Part shown: piece after piece, positions 25,776 to 33,764 of the stretch
Layout: every line of letters begins with the position of its first letter
Numbering within the stretch: position 1 is the stretch's first letter
Assembly: GCF_937873925.1 (NCBI RefSeq)
Contig: NZ_CALNAT010000170.1
Coordinates: 1-46,141, forward strand
Length of the DNA: 46,141 nucleotides
Source: an uncultured Proteiniphilum sp.
Lineage (GTDB): Bacteria > Bacteroidota > Bacteroidia > Bacteroidales > Dysgonomonadaceae
Reading direction: 5' to 3'
Translations under genes and position numbers: made by a program
The notes under the pieces: generated by a model
Databases searched by the model: none
Told to the model about the DNA's origin: nothing
What the model saw: only the letters and a program-made list of their open reading frames with translations

Positions 25776-28580
25776 ATGAAAACGAATAATAGGCATCATA
25801 AAGAAAGAACATTCTGCCAGGTAATGATATGCTTCGTGACAATCCCATTTCTTCTTCAAGCATGTGCTCAGGAAGCAAAAATCGGGGTAAGCAACTTGCG
25901 AGGTGAATTCATGGAGAATCCTATCGGCATTGATATTGACAGTCCCTCTTTAAGTTGGGAAATTGATGCCAATATCAGGGGAGTTAAGCAAACCGGGTAT
26001 CATATACTGGTAGCCTCTTCACTTGAAAAGCTCAACGCAGATGAGGGAGACCTGTGGGATTCGAAATTAGTTCGTTCAGAAAAATCCACGAATGTTTCTT
26101 ACAACGGAAAACCTCTTGAAAGTAGGGCTACTTGTTATTGGAAGGTGAAAACAACCACCAACCTTGGTCCTTCCGATTGGAGCCAGCCGGCGCGATGGAT
26201 AATGGCGTTCACGAATAATGAGGATTGGAAAGCAACATGGATCGGCCTTGATAGAAGTTTTCCCGGTGATATTTTGAAAGGAAAGACACGCTTAGCTGCT
26301 CGTTATTTCCGCAAAGAATTTCAAAATGAAGAAAAAATAGATAAGGCAATGCTTTACATCTCCGGACTGGGGCTTTATAAGGTACACCTTAACGGCGAAA
26401 AAATCGGCGATCAGGTATTATCTCCCACGCCAACCGATTATACTAAAAGTGTAAAGTATAACACTTTTGATGTTACCGATTTTCTCGCTACAGGAGACAA
26501 TGCTATTGGAGTTGTTTTGGGAAACGGCCGCTTTTTTAATATGCGTACCATCGAGGATGATTCTTTTCCACCGCTTCCACCCACCCAGAACTATGGGTAT
26601 CCCAAGATGATCCTCCAGCTTGAGATTTTTTATGCCGATGGTAGTCAACAAACAGTTGTTAGTGATGACTCGTGGAAAGTAACGGCCAACGGACCCATTA
26701 TTGCTAATAACGAATTTGACGGGGAAGAATACGATGCTAGAAAAGAAATGACCGGCTGGAGTGATGCCGGGTTTGATGACTACAATTGGCTGAAAGTCGA
26801 TTTAACAAATGCTCCGCGGGGTAACCTTGAAGCGCAACTCAATCCCAATATAAAGATCATGGAAACCTTGTCACCCCAGTCCATCTCAGAGCCAAAGCCA
26901 GGTGTTTATGTCCTCGACATGGGACAAAATATGGTGGGATGGGTAAGTATGAAGGTGAACGGCAACGCGGGCGAGCAAGTAAAATTACGTTTTGCGGAGG
27001 TATTGAATGACGATGGAACGGTTTACATGGGTAATATCCGCAACGCTCGGGTAACCGATGTATATACTTTAAAGGGGGCGGAAAACGAATTTTGGGAACC
27101 CTCTTTCACGTATCATGGATTTCGTTACGTTGAAGTGACCGGTTACCCGGGAGTTCCCACCGTGAAGGATTTTGAAGGAAAAGTTATTTACGACGAAATG
27201 GAGACCGTCGGCCATTTTGAAACTTCTGATTCAACAATTAATCAAATATATAAAAATGCCTATTGGGGAATTCGCGGGAACTACCGTGGAATGCCTACAG
27301 ACTGTCCGCAGCGCGATGAAAAAATGGGATGGCTGGGTGACAGGGCAACGGGATCACATGGCGAAAGTTTTATCTTTAACAATCACAATCTGTATGCCAA
27401 ATGGCTGGATGATATAGAAGAGGCGCAGACCGAGGAGGGGAGTATTCCCGATGTGGCACCTGCTTACTGGAGAAACTACAACGACAACATGACATGGCCC
27501 GGAGCTTATTTAATTATCGCTAATATGTTGTACGAGCAATTTGGAGATGACAGGCCCATTATAAAGCATTATGATTCCATGAAAAAATGGATGAAATACA
27601 TGCGTGATAATTTTATGGAGGAAAATATCATGCCTCGTGATTTATATGGCGATTGGTGTATGCCTCCCGAGTCTCCCGAGATGATACACTCCGCGGATCC
27701 GGCCCGTAGAACGGACGGCATCCTTTTGGGAACCTCATTTTACTACCACATGCTATGTTTGCTCGAAAAATTCGCGTTATTACAAAATAAAACCGACGAA
27801 GCGACAGACTTTTCGAATCAGGCAGCCCTCGTTAAAGAAGCATACAATAGCCGGTTCTTTAATAAAGAAACCGCACAATACAGTAACAATACCGTCACTG
27901 CCAATTTAGTGTCATTGCGATTCGGTTTGGTTCCGGAAGGGTTCGGGGAACGGGTGTTTTCTAACATTGTTGATAAAACCATGAACGAGTTTAATGGGCA
28001 TGTAAGTACCGGTTTGGTGGGTATTCAATGGCTTATGCGCGGATTGTCCGACCATGGGCGTGGCGATATAGCGTATAAAATAGCGACCAATCGTGATTAC
28101 CCAAGCTGGGGGTATATGATCGAAAACGGGGCTACCACCATCTGGGAACTTTGGAACGGTAATACCGCCGATCCCACCATGAATTCCCATAATCATGTAA
28201 TGCTTCTGGGGGATCTTATCGTATGGTTTTACGAGTACTTGGCCGGCATTCAAAACTTATCGGGAAGTATCGGCTTCCGTGATATACACATGCAACCCTA
28301 TGTTGTAGATGGTTTGGATTATGTTACCGCCTCCCACCATTCTATGCAAGGATTAATAAAAAGCGCGTGGAGAAAAAATGAAAACTCATTTGAATGGGAT
28401 ATTACTATCCCGGGAAATAGTAGTGCCGTTGTTTATATTCCGGCAAAAGAGATGAAACAGATCACAGAAACCGGGGATAATATTTCAAAAGCCCGGGGAA
28501 TTAAATTTTTAAGACAGGAAAAGGAGTTTTTTGTGTTTGAAGTCGGTTCAGGAGATTACCGGTTTAAAGTAGTTGATTGA
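25776..28580 (+). CDS. GH78 alpha-L-rhamnosidase, lipoprotein
   Basis: A 934-residue GH78 enzyme with a lipoprotein signal (Cys30 in LLQAC). N-terminal beta-sandwich domains cover about 35-470 (WKVKTTTNLGPSDWSQP, SGLGLYKVHLNGEKIGD, EPSFTYHGFRYVEV at 441-454). The (alpha/alpha)6 barrel follows, with the canonical DCPQRDEKMGWLGD at 509-522 (general acid Glu515) and GATTIWELWNG at 785-795 (base Glu791), then NSHNHVM (803-809). A C-terminal beta-domain closes the protein. All expected active-site residues are present, unlike the variant GH78 at 36193-39024. It is the last gene of the plus operon and is followed by a palindrome at 28641-28678. The lipid anchor suggests a membrane-bound, possibly surface, location. 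Confidence 0.95.
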   Translation: MKTNNRHHKERTFCQVMICFVTIPFLLQACAQEAKIGVSNLRGEFMENPIGIDIDSPSLSWEIDANIRGVKQTGYHILVASSLEKLNADEGDLWDSKLVRSEKSTNVSYNGKPLESRATCYWKVKTTTNLGPSDWSQPARWIMAFTNNEDWKATWIGLDRSFPGDILKGKTRLAARYFRKEFQNEEKIDKAMLYISGLGLYKVHLNGEKIGDQVLSPTPTDYTKSVKYNTFDVTDFLATGDNAIGVVLGNGRFFNMRTIEDDSFPPLPPTQNYGYPKMILQLEIFYADGSQQTVVSDDSWKVTANGPIIANNEFDGEEYDARKEMTGWSDAGFDDYNWLKVDLTNAPRGNLEAQLNPNIKIMETLSPQSISEPKPGVYVLDMGQNMVGWVSMKVNGNAGEQVKLRFAEVLNDDGTVYMGNIRNARVTDVYTLKGAENEFWEPSFTYHGFRYVEVTGYPGVPTVKDFEGKVIYDEMETVGHFETSDSTINQIYKNAYWGIRGNYRGMPTDCPQRDEKMGWLGDRATGSHGESFIFNNHNLYAKWLDDIEEAQTEEGSIPDVAPAYWRNYNDNMTWPGAYLIIANMLYEQFGDDRPIIKHYDSMKKWMKYMRDNFMEENIMPRDLYGDWCMPPESPEMIHSADPARRTDGILLGTSFYYHMLCLLEKFALLQNKTDEATDFSNQAALVKEAYNSRFFNKETAQYSNNTVTANLVSLRFGLVPEGFGERVFSNIVDKTMNEFNGHVSTGLVGIQWLMRGLSDHGRGDIAYKIATNRDYPSWGYMIENGATTIWELWNGNTADPTMNSHNHVMLLGDLIVWFYEYLAGIQNLSGSIGFRDIHMQPYVVDGLDYVTASHHSMQGLIKSAWRKNENSFEWDITIPGNSSAVVYIPAKEMKQITETGDNISKARGIKFLRQEKEFFVFEVGSGDYRFKVVD

Positions 28581-28640
28581 TTTTACCCTCCCACAAGTAT
28601 AACCAAAAAGGGAGTATCCCACGAACTGTGTAAGTTGGTA

Positions 28641-28678
28641 ATTTGAAGGGTTGAAGTCCGGACTTCAACCCTTCAAAT
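28641..28678. terminator. perfect 38-bp palindrome between converging operons
   Basis: Bases 28641-28659 (ATTTGAAGGGTTGAAGTCC) are the exact reverse complement of 28660-28678, with no spacer. It lies between the stop of the plus-operon GH78 (28580) and the stop of the minus-operon GH99-like gene (28786). A bidirectional terminator is the obvious reading, since RNA from either strand folds into a long hairpin. However, neither side carries a strong T-run directly after the stem, and the remaining 160 bases of the gap hold nothing else I recognise. Confidence 0.55.
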
Positions 28679-28785
28679 CAAGTCCCATTGGTCCAGTCTT
28701 TCAAGTGGTGTTTTGGTTTTTTTAATTACCACTCGGTAACTTTCGTCAATAGGGGTTTAATATAGCTTTCAGTAAAAATCGAATG

Positions 28786-30903
28786 TTATTTTTCCCAGAT
28801 CAGCCTGTAATTAAACCTCCGGTTAGGAGCCGTGTCACCGTCGGTACACAAAGAAATGGGATCGTTTAAGTCTGCCGGATTGTCCGACCATTTAAAATCA
28901 AAGATAAAATGATCCTTCATCAACCCAAGCAAATCGCGTGGAATAACCACTTCCAACCCAGTGCCGGTATAATGATAATTCACGTGGGCAACCAGTTTCC
29001 ATGGATCCTCCCTGTCGTTTTCATCATACCTCATCAGCGAGGTCGTTTTCTCATCTACAATGCTCTTGTTGATCAGAAAATCATAACCATACCAGCCTGT
29101 TTCAGAATTATTATCGGAATCGATCCATAACAGCATCCAGTTGTTTCCGGTATGGGATGTGATCTCTTCTGCTGTTTCGACATAAAAACCGATCATTTTT
29201 TTGTCAACAGCCACCTTGGCCGTGATAAAATCATTCCGTCCCGAAGTATTGGTATAATGAATGCCTGCATAGCCGAGAGCATCCCGATGGAAAGTGTCGC
29301 CTCTGGTATCCCGGAACTCGTTTTTAACCTTTTTCCAGTCGGTAAAATCCCCATCCGTTTCGATAGACTGGTATCCCTGTTGTACCGGGATTGGCCTTAC
29401 ACCTTTGTATTTGCGGATATTTTGTGCCATCTGCATATAATAATTGTCGGTGTAGCCTCCTTTCATGGGATGGATGCCACGATTGAATTCGGCATTGTAC
29501 TGATCTACAAAGAAAAAAGGATTGTCGCGGCCCAGCCAGGGGGTAGTGCCTCCTCCATCCGGTTGGTACTTGCCCGCGGTCCATTCGTTCCAGTCGTTGA
29601 CATATAGGAAATCAGGATCGGCAGCGATAGCCTCATCCCACCGTTCCTGGAAATAGATGCCATAACTTTCAGGGTTTTCAACCGTTTTACCCAGCCACGG
29701 AACATAGGTCGGTTCCGGCATGTCGTATTCATTCAGCTGGGGTTGTCCGTTTTCACGCGACCAGGACTTTCCGACTCCCATATTCTCGTCCGTCATCGTG
29801 ACCGGATGCTGGGCTGTGGTCACGGCCGCCTGTTCCCGTTTTCCGTCGTGCAGAGAGAGAAGTTCCCCGGGCTTCATGGCCTTTACTCTCTGATCAGCCA
29901 TACTGTAACCGAAACTCCAGTTATCTTCTGTCCCTACAAATCGTTCGCCTCCCCATTCATAGTAACCCCACCACATGGTCCTCAGCGTGAAAAAGGATTT
30001 CACCTCTTTGGTGTAATCCAGGTAAAATTCTTCTGCGTAATCGGGATCCTGATAGTGAGGATGATCAGGATCGGTTTTTGCCGCAGGATCATAATGGGGG
30101 TTGGGATGCGTGATGCCGTTTCTGTTCGCGTCAAAATCAGGCCTTCCATTGTAGAGCAGTAAGGGTTTCCCGTCCCAATAGAACCACAGATCTTTGTACT
30201 TCTCCTCTTTGTAAACACGGTCGTACAGGTCCTGCACCACCGTGATCACAGGTCCGTTGAATGCCCAGAAGCAGAAGCGGGGCACTTTGTTGCCTTCTTC
30301 AATCATTTCCTGCATTACCTTAAAGGTAACGTCCCACTCATCCCAGTAGCGCACGGCATTGGTGACATCCATCACCAAAAGGTCTACTCCCGCATCGGCA
30401 AGCATGGACATGTCTTTACGGATGACCCATTCATCCTGACTCAGAAAGTAACCCATTTCCGGTTCACCCCAGTGGTATGAATTGGTATACCACAACGCGT
30501 GAGCGGCGTCGAACCTGGCGGAGGGATCTTCTTCGAGGATCGCGGTTACATTGGCACGGTAGGGTTGTGCCAGATTTTTTAAGCCCTGGGTGTGCCATGT
30601 AATGTAAAAAATTCCCACCACCCTTCGCTTGTCATCTTTCATAGGGCCTACCTCCTCGAAGGAAGGCATCTTCCGGCCTAATGCATCGGTCGCAACCCAG
30701 GTATCCGGGTACAGATCCCGGTAGTCGGGATAGGTATTTCCGTATTCGAACTTCCTGTCGATTTCTTTGGGATCGGGAATACGGGATCCTTCTTGTGACC
30801 CTATGCACGCCCCAAATAGTACTGTCATCAACAAGATGACTGTCGTTTGTTGTAAAATGTTTATCAGCTTGTCCATTTGCGTGTTTTTTAAATTATTATT
30901 CAC
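28786..30903 (-). CDS. large GH99/GH71-like lipoprotein with C-terminal CBM9/DOMON-like module
   Basis: The 705-residue protein is the largest GH99-like paralogue. It has a lipoprotein signal with Cys33 (LFGAC); the ATG at 30876 (MDKLINIL) is an alternative start. Family blocks are VVGIFYITWH (95-104), YHWGEPEMGYF (143-153, Glu147), VDLLVMDVTNAV (173-184), VNDWNEWTAGKYQ (435-447, Glu440) and FVDQYNAEFNRGIHPMKGGY. Compared with the paralogues it has an extra stretch of about 100 residues between 255 and 410, rich in His, Asp and Pro (HPNPHYDPAAKTDPDHPHYQ). The C-terminal module (about 510-705) shows NWMLLWIDSDNN, GWYGYDFLIN and FDFKWSDN. It is the last gene of the minus operon, 58 bases after rhaM. 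Surface endo-glycosidase is the likely role; substrate unknown. Confidence 0.82.
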   Translation of the reverse strand: MNNNLKNTQMDKLINILQQTTVILLMTVLFGACIGSQEGSRIPDPKEIDRKFEYGNTYPDYRDLYPDTWVATDALGRKMPSFEEVGPMKDDKRRVVGIFYITWHTQGLKNLAQPYRANVTAILEEDPSARFDAAHALWYTNSYHWGEPEMGYFLSQDEWVIRKDMSMLADAGVDLLVMDVTNAVRYWDEWDVTFKVMQEMIEEGNKVPRFCFWAFNGPVITVVQDLYDRVYKEEKYKDLWFYWDGKPLLLYNGRPDFDANRNGITHPNPHYDPAAKTDPDHPHYQDPDYAEEFYLDYTKEVKSFFTLRTMWWGYYEWGGERFVGTEDNWSFGYSMADQRVKAMKPGELLSLHDGKREQAAVTTAQHPVTMTDENMGVGKSWSRENGQPQLNEYDMPEPTYVPWLGKTVENPESYGIYFQERWDEAIAADPDFLYVNDWNEWTAGKYQPDGGGTTPWLGRDNPFFFVDQYNAEFNRGIHPMKGGYTDNYYMQMAQNIRKYKGVRPIPVQQGYQSIETDGDFTDWKKVKNEFRDTRGDTFHRDALGYAGIHYTNTSGRNDFITAKVAVDKKMIGFYVETAEEITSHTGNNWMLLWIDSDNNSETGWYGYDFLINKSIVDEKTTSLMRYDENDREDPWKLVAHVNYHYTGTGLEVVIPRDLLGLMKDHFIFDFKWSDNPADLNDPISLCTDGDTAPNRRFNYRLIWEK

Positions 30904-30961
30904 TTCGAATCCCTATTTGATAGACAACTCGCCATACCGGGTAAGCAGTTTGGCGGAGTTT

Positions 30962-31276
30962 CTATTCCATGTAAAACAGTTCCTTTAAAGGTATGGAAAC
31001 AGGGGAATTATTCTCGTTCACCTCCATGATATCCGCCATATAATCCCACCATTTCTGTACGATGGGGGTTGTGCCGATCTCCTGGGATGATTGTTCACCA
31101 TCGATCTTTTGCACCGCGAACAGAATATTCGTCTCTTTATCCCAAAATATGGAATAATCATTCACTCCGGTATCCTCCAGAAGTTGTTTGAGTTCAGGCC
31201 AGATCGCGGAATGCCTCTTTTCATACTCTTCTTCAAATCCCGGCTTCAAAAACATCTTAAATGCTACTCGTTTCAT
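30962..31276 (-). CDS. rhaM: L-rhamnose mutarotase
   Basis: The 104-residue cytoplasmic protein interconverts alpha- and beta-L-rhamnose before isomerisation. It has the full family length and the N-terminal pattern FKMFLKPGFEEEYEKRHSAI, with Tyr18 and His22 at the catalytic positions known from E. coli RhaM. It also has YSIFWDKETNILFA, KWWDYMADIME and the C-terminal NSPVSIPLKELFYME. It is the only small gene in the minus operon, between the unassigned 775-residue protein (71-base gap) and the GH99-like lipoprotein. It is the strongest direct evidence that the PUL yields free L-rhamnose. No rhaB or rhaD gene lies in the window, so the rest of the pathway must be elsewhere or run through the isomerase-like gene at 22908. 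Confidence 0.95.
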   Translation of the reverse strand: MKRVAFKMFLKPGFEEEYEKRHSAIWPELKQLLEDTGVNDYSIFWDKETNILFAVQKIDGEQSSQEIGTTPIVQKWWDYMADIMEVNENNSPVSIPLKELFYME

Positions 31277-31347
31277 ACTATCCTTTTGTTAAATGTGAAT
31301 ACGTAATCGTTCCCACATAGTTGCTAATGAGAGCGTTTATTAATTAC

Positions 31348-33675
31348 TTACTCGTGATACGCGACAGGAACTTTTAATAAGGTCCAGTTCTTTGTTATTG
31401 CTAACAACGGTTCGGGGATTTCACGATCATGTCCCTGAATGATCCCTTCGATCTCCCCCCGATCGTTTTTCCGGAACGCAAGATCGATACGCTCTTCCAA
31501 ATCAATGATAAAGTCCCCGGTTTTAAAATACTTTAACCCACCTGCCGCCAGTGCCTCCACCTCTCCGTTCTTATCGAGACGGACCGCGGCAACCCCGATC
31601 GCGTCGAAATTCACGGTATGTTTTCCAACTCTCTTGCCCGAACGGATCACGTCGCCCGCGGGATTATCTTTTCCCGATACTTGGATCAACGTGCCATCAA
31701 TTAAACGTGCAGATCCCTGTACCGGAGGAGCATTAGAAACGTGTCCGAATCCCTCTATCAAGCGTGTTGCCGGAGTCTGAAGATCAATATTTTGTTTTTT
31801 CAGTTGGGCGTTGATTGACGAGCAAATAACATCTAAAGATTTACCCGTAACCATTTGTTTCGATAAAACAGTGTTGCCATCAAAGCTATTGCCGTCGAAA
31901 TCCATCGTCCAATTGCCCACGCGGAAGAGTTTACTCTGCCCCCGGGAGGCCGAGTTAAAAAAATCGGCAGTGGTTATTTTTTCAAATTCGGGATTATATA
32001 GTACGACCGCCGCGTACCGCTGTGGCCCGTATCGTATCCAGCCGTTTTCGTCTATGTATACACTGCCGCCTTCTATTTCACTCGAGGGAATTAAGTCCGT
32101 GGGAATGCCCATTTGCCATAGACGGTTGACCAATTCCATCCCCACCTCTTCGAATGACGGGCTCATGGTATTCATCGTGGCAGCATGGCCGAAAATAACC
32201 GCTACCGGGCAATCCAAGGGGCTTTTACTGATAAAATTTAACAACCGAACTTTGCTTTCTGCCTGCACCAGGTTATCGGTAAAAAGTAGCGTGTGCTTAT
32301 CCAGACGATTTTTGCTGCTTGGATACAAGGGATGGTAATTGATCCTTCCCCCGGCAAGTGCAGCACTCCATATTTCTCCTTCATAATTAGCCCCATCGGT
32401 CGAATAGTACTGGTTGTACCAGATCGGGCTGTTCCATTTCTTTGAAAGAGCGGTTCGTACGCCAAAAGGGGTTATTTCATCCGTTTGTGCCCAATCGCGT
32501 CGTGCAACCCACCAATATAAACCGTTTTTCTTGCTTTCCAGACGATTGGGGTAAGGGTACCAGGTAGGGTGGGTAACCACCGCCGCATTGGCCCCGAATA
32601 TCTCTTTCACGGTTTGATAATAATCGTCTTCTAACATTTTATTTTGCTGCCAATTCAGTTCCATGTAATGATTGATTGCCAGATACCTTTCCTGCTCTTT
32701 CCCTTTGATGCCGGCAAACATTAATAAACAGTCCTTCAATAATTCCCTTCCCCCGGTTTTTTCGGCATAAGCGGCAGCATAATGTTGAGAATACCAAAAA
32801 TGGTTCCCCGAGGCCATCCGGTCGGCAGGAAAGCTGGGGGGAAATCCCCACTCGTCACGCATGGCGCCTGCCAATGGAATATCGGAATAGCTTCGAAGGA
32901 TTTGGCGTGTAAACTCCATCAGATGCGGAGCAAAAACATCGGGCGCGAGATGCGTATACGTGACTATCACACAAGCATGTAATGGTTTATCTCCTTTGCC
33001 AGCGGGAAGGCGGACTACCATCGAGTCACTCGAAGAGAACACCACCTCGCATTCATCCGTTATCTCTTTCAGAGTTTTCGGATCAATTTCCCCCGTTGTT
33101 TTATGGTAAGCATATACACGCCTCAAAGAACCTGTCAGCGAAATATAAGGGGTCCTGCTTCCTGTCATATGATCGTTGAGGCTAATACTCCGTACAACGG
33201 CATCAACCGGGGTGCTGCTGAAAAGAGGCACTTCCTCGAGCCATAATGACTCTTGAAGCTCGTCTGGATATAATGCCTCGAATTTTCGGATAGCTGTTCG
33301 AGGATCCAGCTCCAAGGCAATTTTAATCCCCTTTTCATTCGCGTATTCTACTGCCAGCTTTACCTGGTTATGCACATCGATATCGGTGATATCCCTACCG
33401 CGTACCCTGAAACCTGTCGTCAATAAATTGTAGGGAGAGTGCATACTGACTATGTCGATAAACTCTTTATAACCGCCGGGTGCAAATTGTTCTTCTCCCC
33501 AGAACCATGCACCAATTACAGGAGGAACCTGGTAGGGGATATATCCCTGATCTTCCGAGGGAAACAATGACTCGAAATTTTGTTTTGATTCAAAGGGTGT
33601 TCCACCTATCGCGATCATCGTCATAGAGTGGGCTATAAATAATAAAAGAACGTATTTCAAAAATAGATTTTTCAT
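31348..33675 (-). CDS. unassigned secreted protein, GH42-like TIM-barrel/GATase-like architecture
   Basis: A 775-residue secreted protein (signal about 1-25) that I cannot assign to a known glycosidase family. The N-terminal half looks like a TIM barrel: VIGAWFWGEEQF (53-64), NLLTTGFRVRGRDITDID (83-100), KGIKIALELDPRTA (115-128), then IPLAGAMRDEWGF (266-278) with Glu275 as a candidate catalytic acid. A middle region with THPTWYPYPNR follows. A GATase-like segment (about 490-600; CPVAVIFGHAATM, YAAVVLYNPEF) is of the kind used for trimer formation in GH42. A beta-rich C-terminus ends the protein. It shares this layout and the DE-containing strand with the protein at 39054-41897. Its place between rhaM and the GH20-MBL gene makes a glycosidase role likely; the specificity cannot be inferred. 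Confidence 0.6.
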   Translation of the reverse strand: MKNLFLKYVLLLFIAHSMTMIAIGGTPFESKQNFESLFPSEDQGYIPYQVPPVIGAWFWGEEQFAPGGYKEFIDIVSMHSPYNLLTTGFRVRGRDITDIDVHNQVKLAVEYANEKGIKIALELDPRTAIRKFEALYPDELQESLWLEEVPLFSSTPVDAVVRSISLNDHMTGSRTPYISLTGSLRRVYAYHKTTGEIDPKTLKEITDECEVVFSSSDSMVVRLPAGKGDKPLHACVIVTYTHLAPDVFAPHLMEFTRQILRSYSDIPLAGAMRDEWGFPPSFPADRMASGNHFWYSQHYAAAYAEKTGGRELLKDCLLMFAGIKGKEQERYLAINHYMELNWQQNKMLEDDYYQTVKEIFGANAAVVTHPTWYPYPNRLESKKNGLYWWVARRDWAQTDEITPFGVRTALSKKWNSPIWYNQYYSTDGANYEGEIWSAALAGGRINYHPLYPSSKNRLDKHTLLFTDNLVQAESKVRLLNFISKSPLDCPVAVIFGHAATMNTMSPSFEEVGMELVNRLWQMGIPTDLIPSSEIEGGSVYIDENGWIRYGPQRYAAVVLYNPEFEKITTADFFNSASRGQSKLFRVGNWTMDFDGNSFDGNTVLSKQMVTGKSLDVICSSINAQLKKQNIDLQTPATRLIEGFGHVSNAPPVQGSARLIDGTLIQVSGKDNPAGDVIRSGKRVGKHTVNFDAIGVAAVRLDKNGEVEALAAGGLKYFKTGDFIIDLEERIDLAFRKNDRGEIEGIIQGHDREIPEPLLAITKNWTLLKVPVAYHE

Positions 33676-33764
33676 ATTGCAGAATCTCTGAATTTAGAAT
33701 AGTTGGTTCACGATGATCTGAGAAGATGGGTAGCATATACGAGTTCTTGACATATATAATTTGA

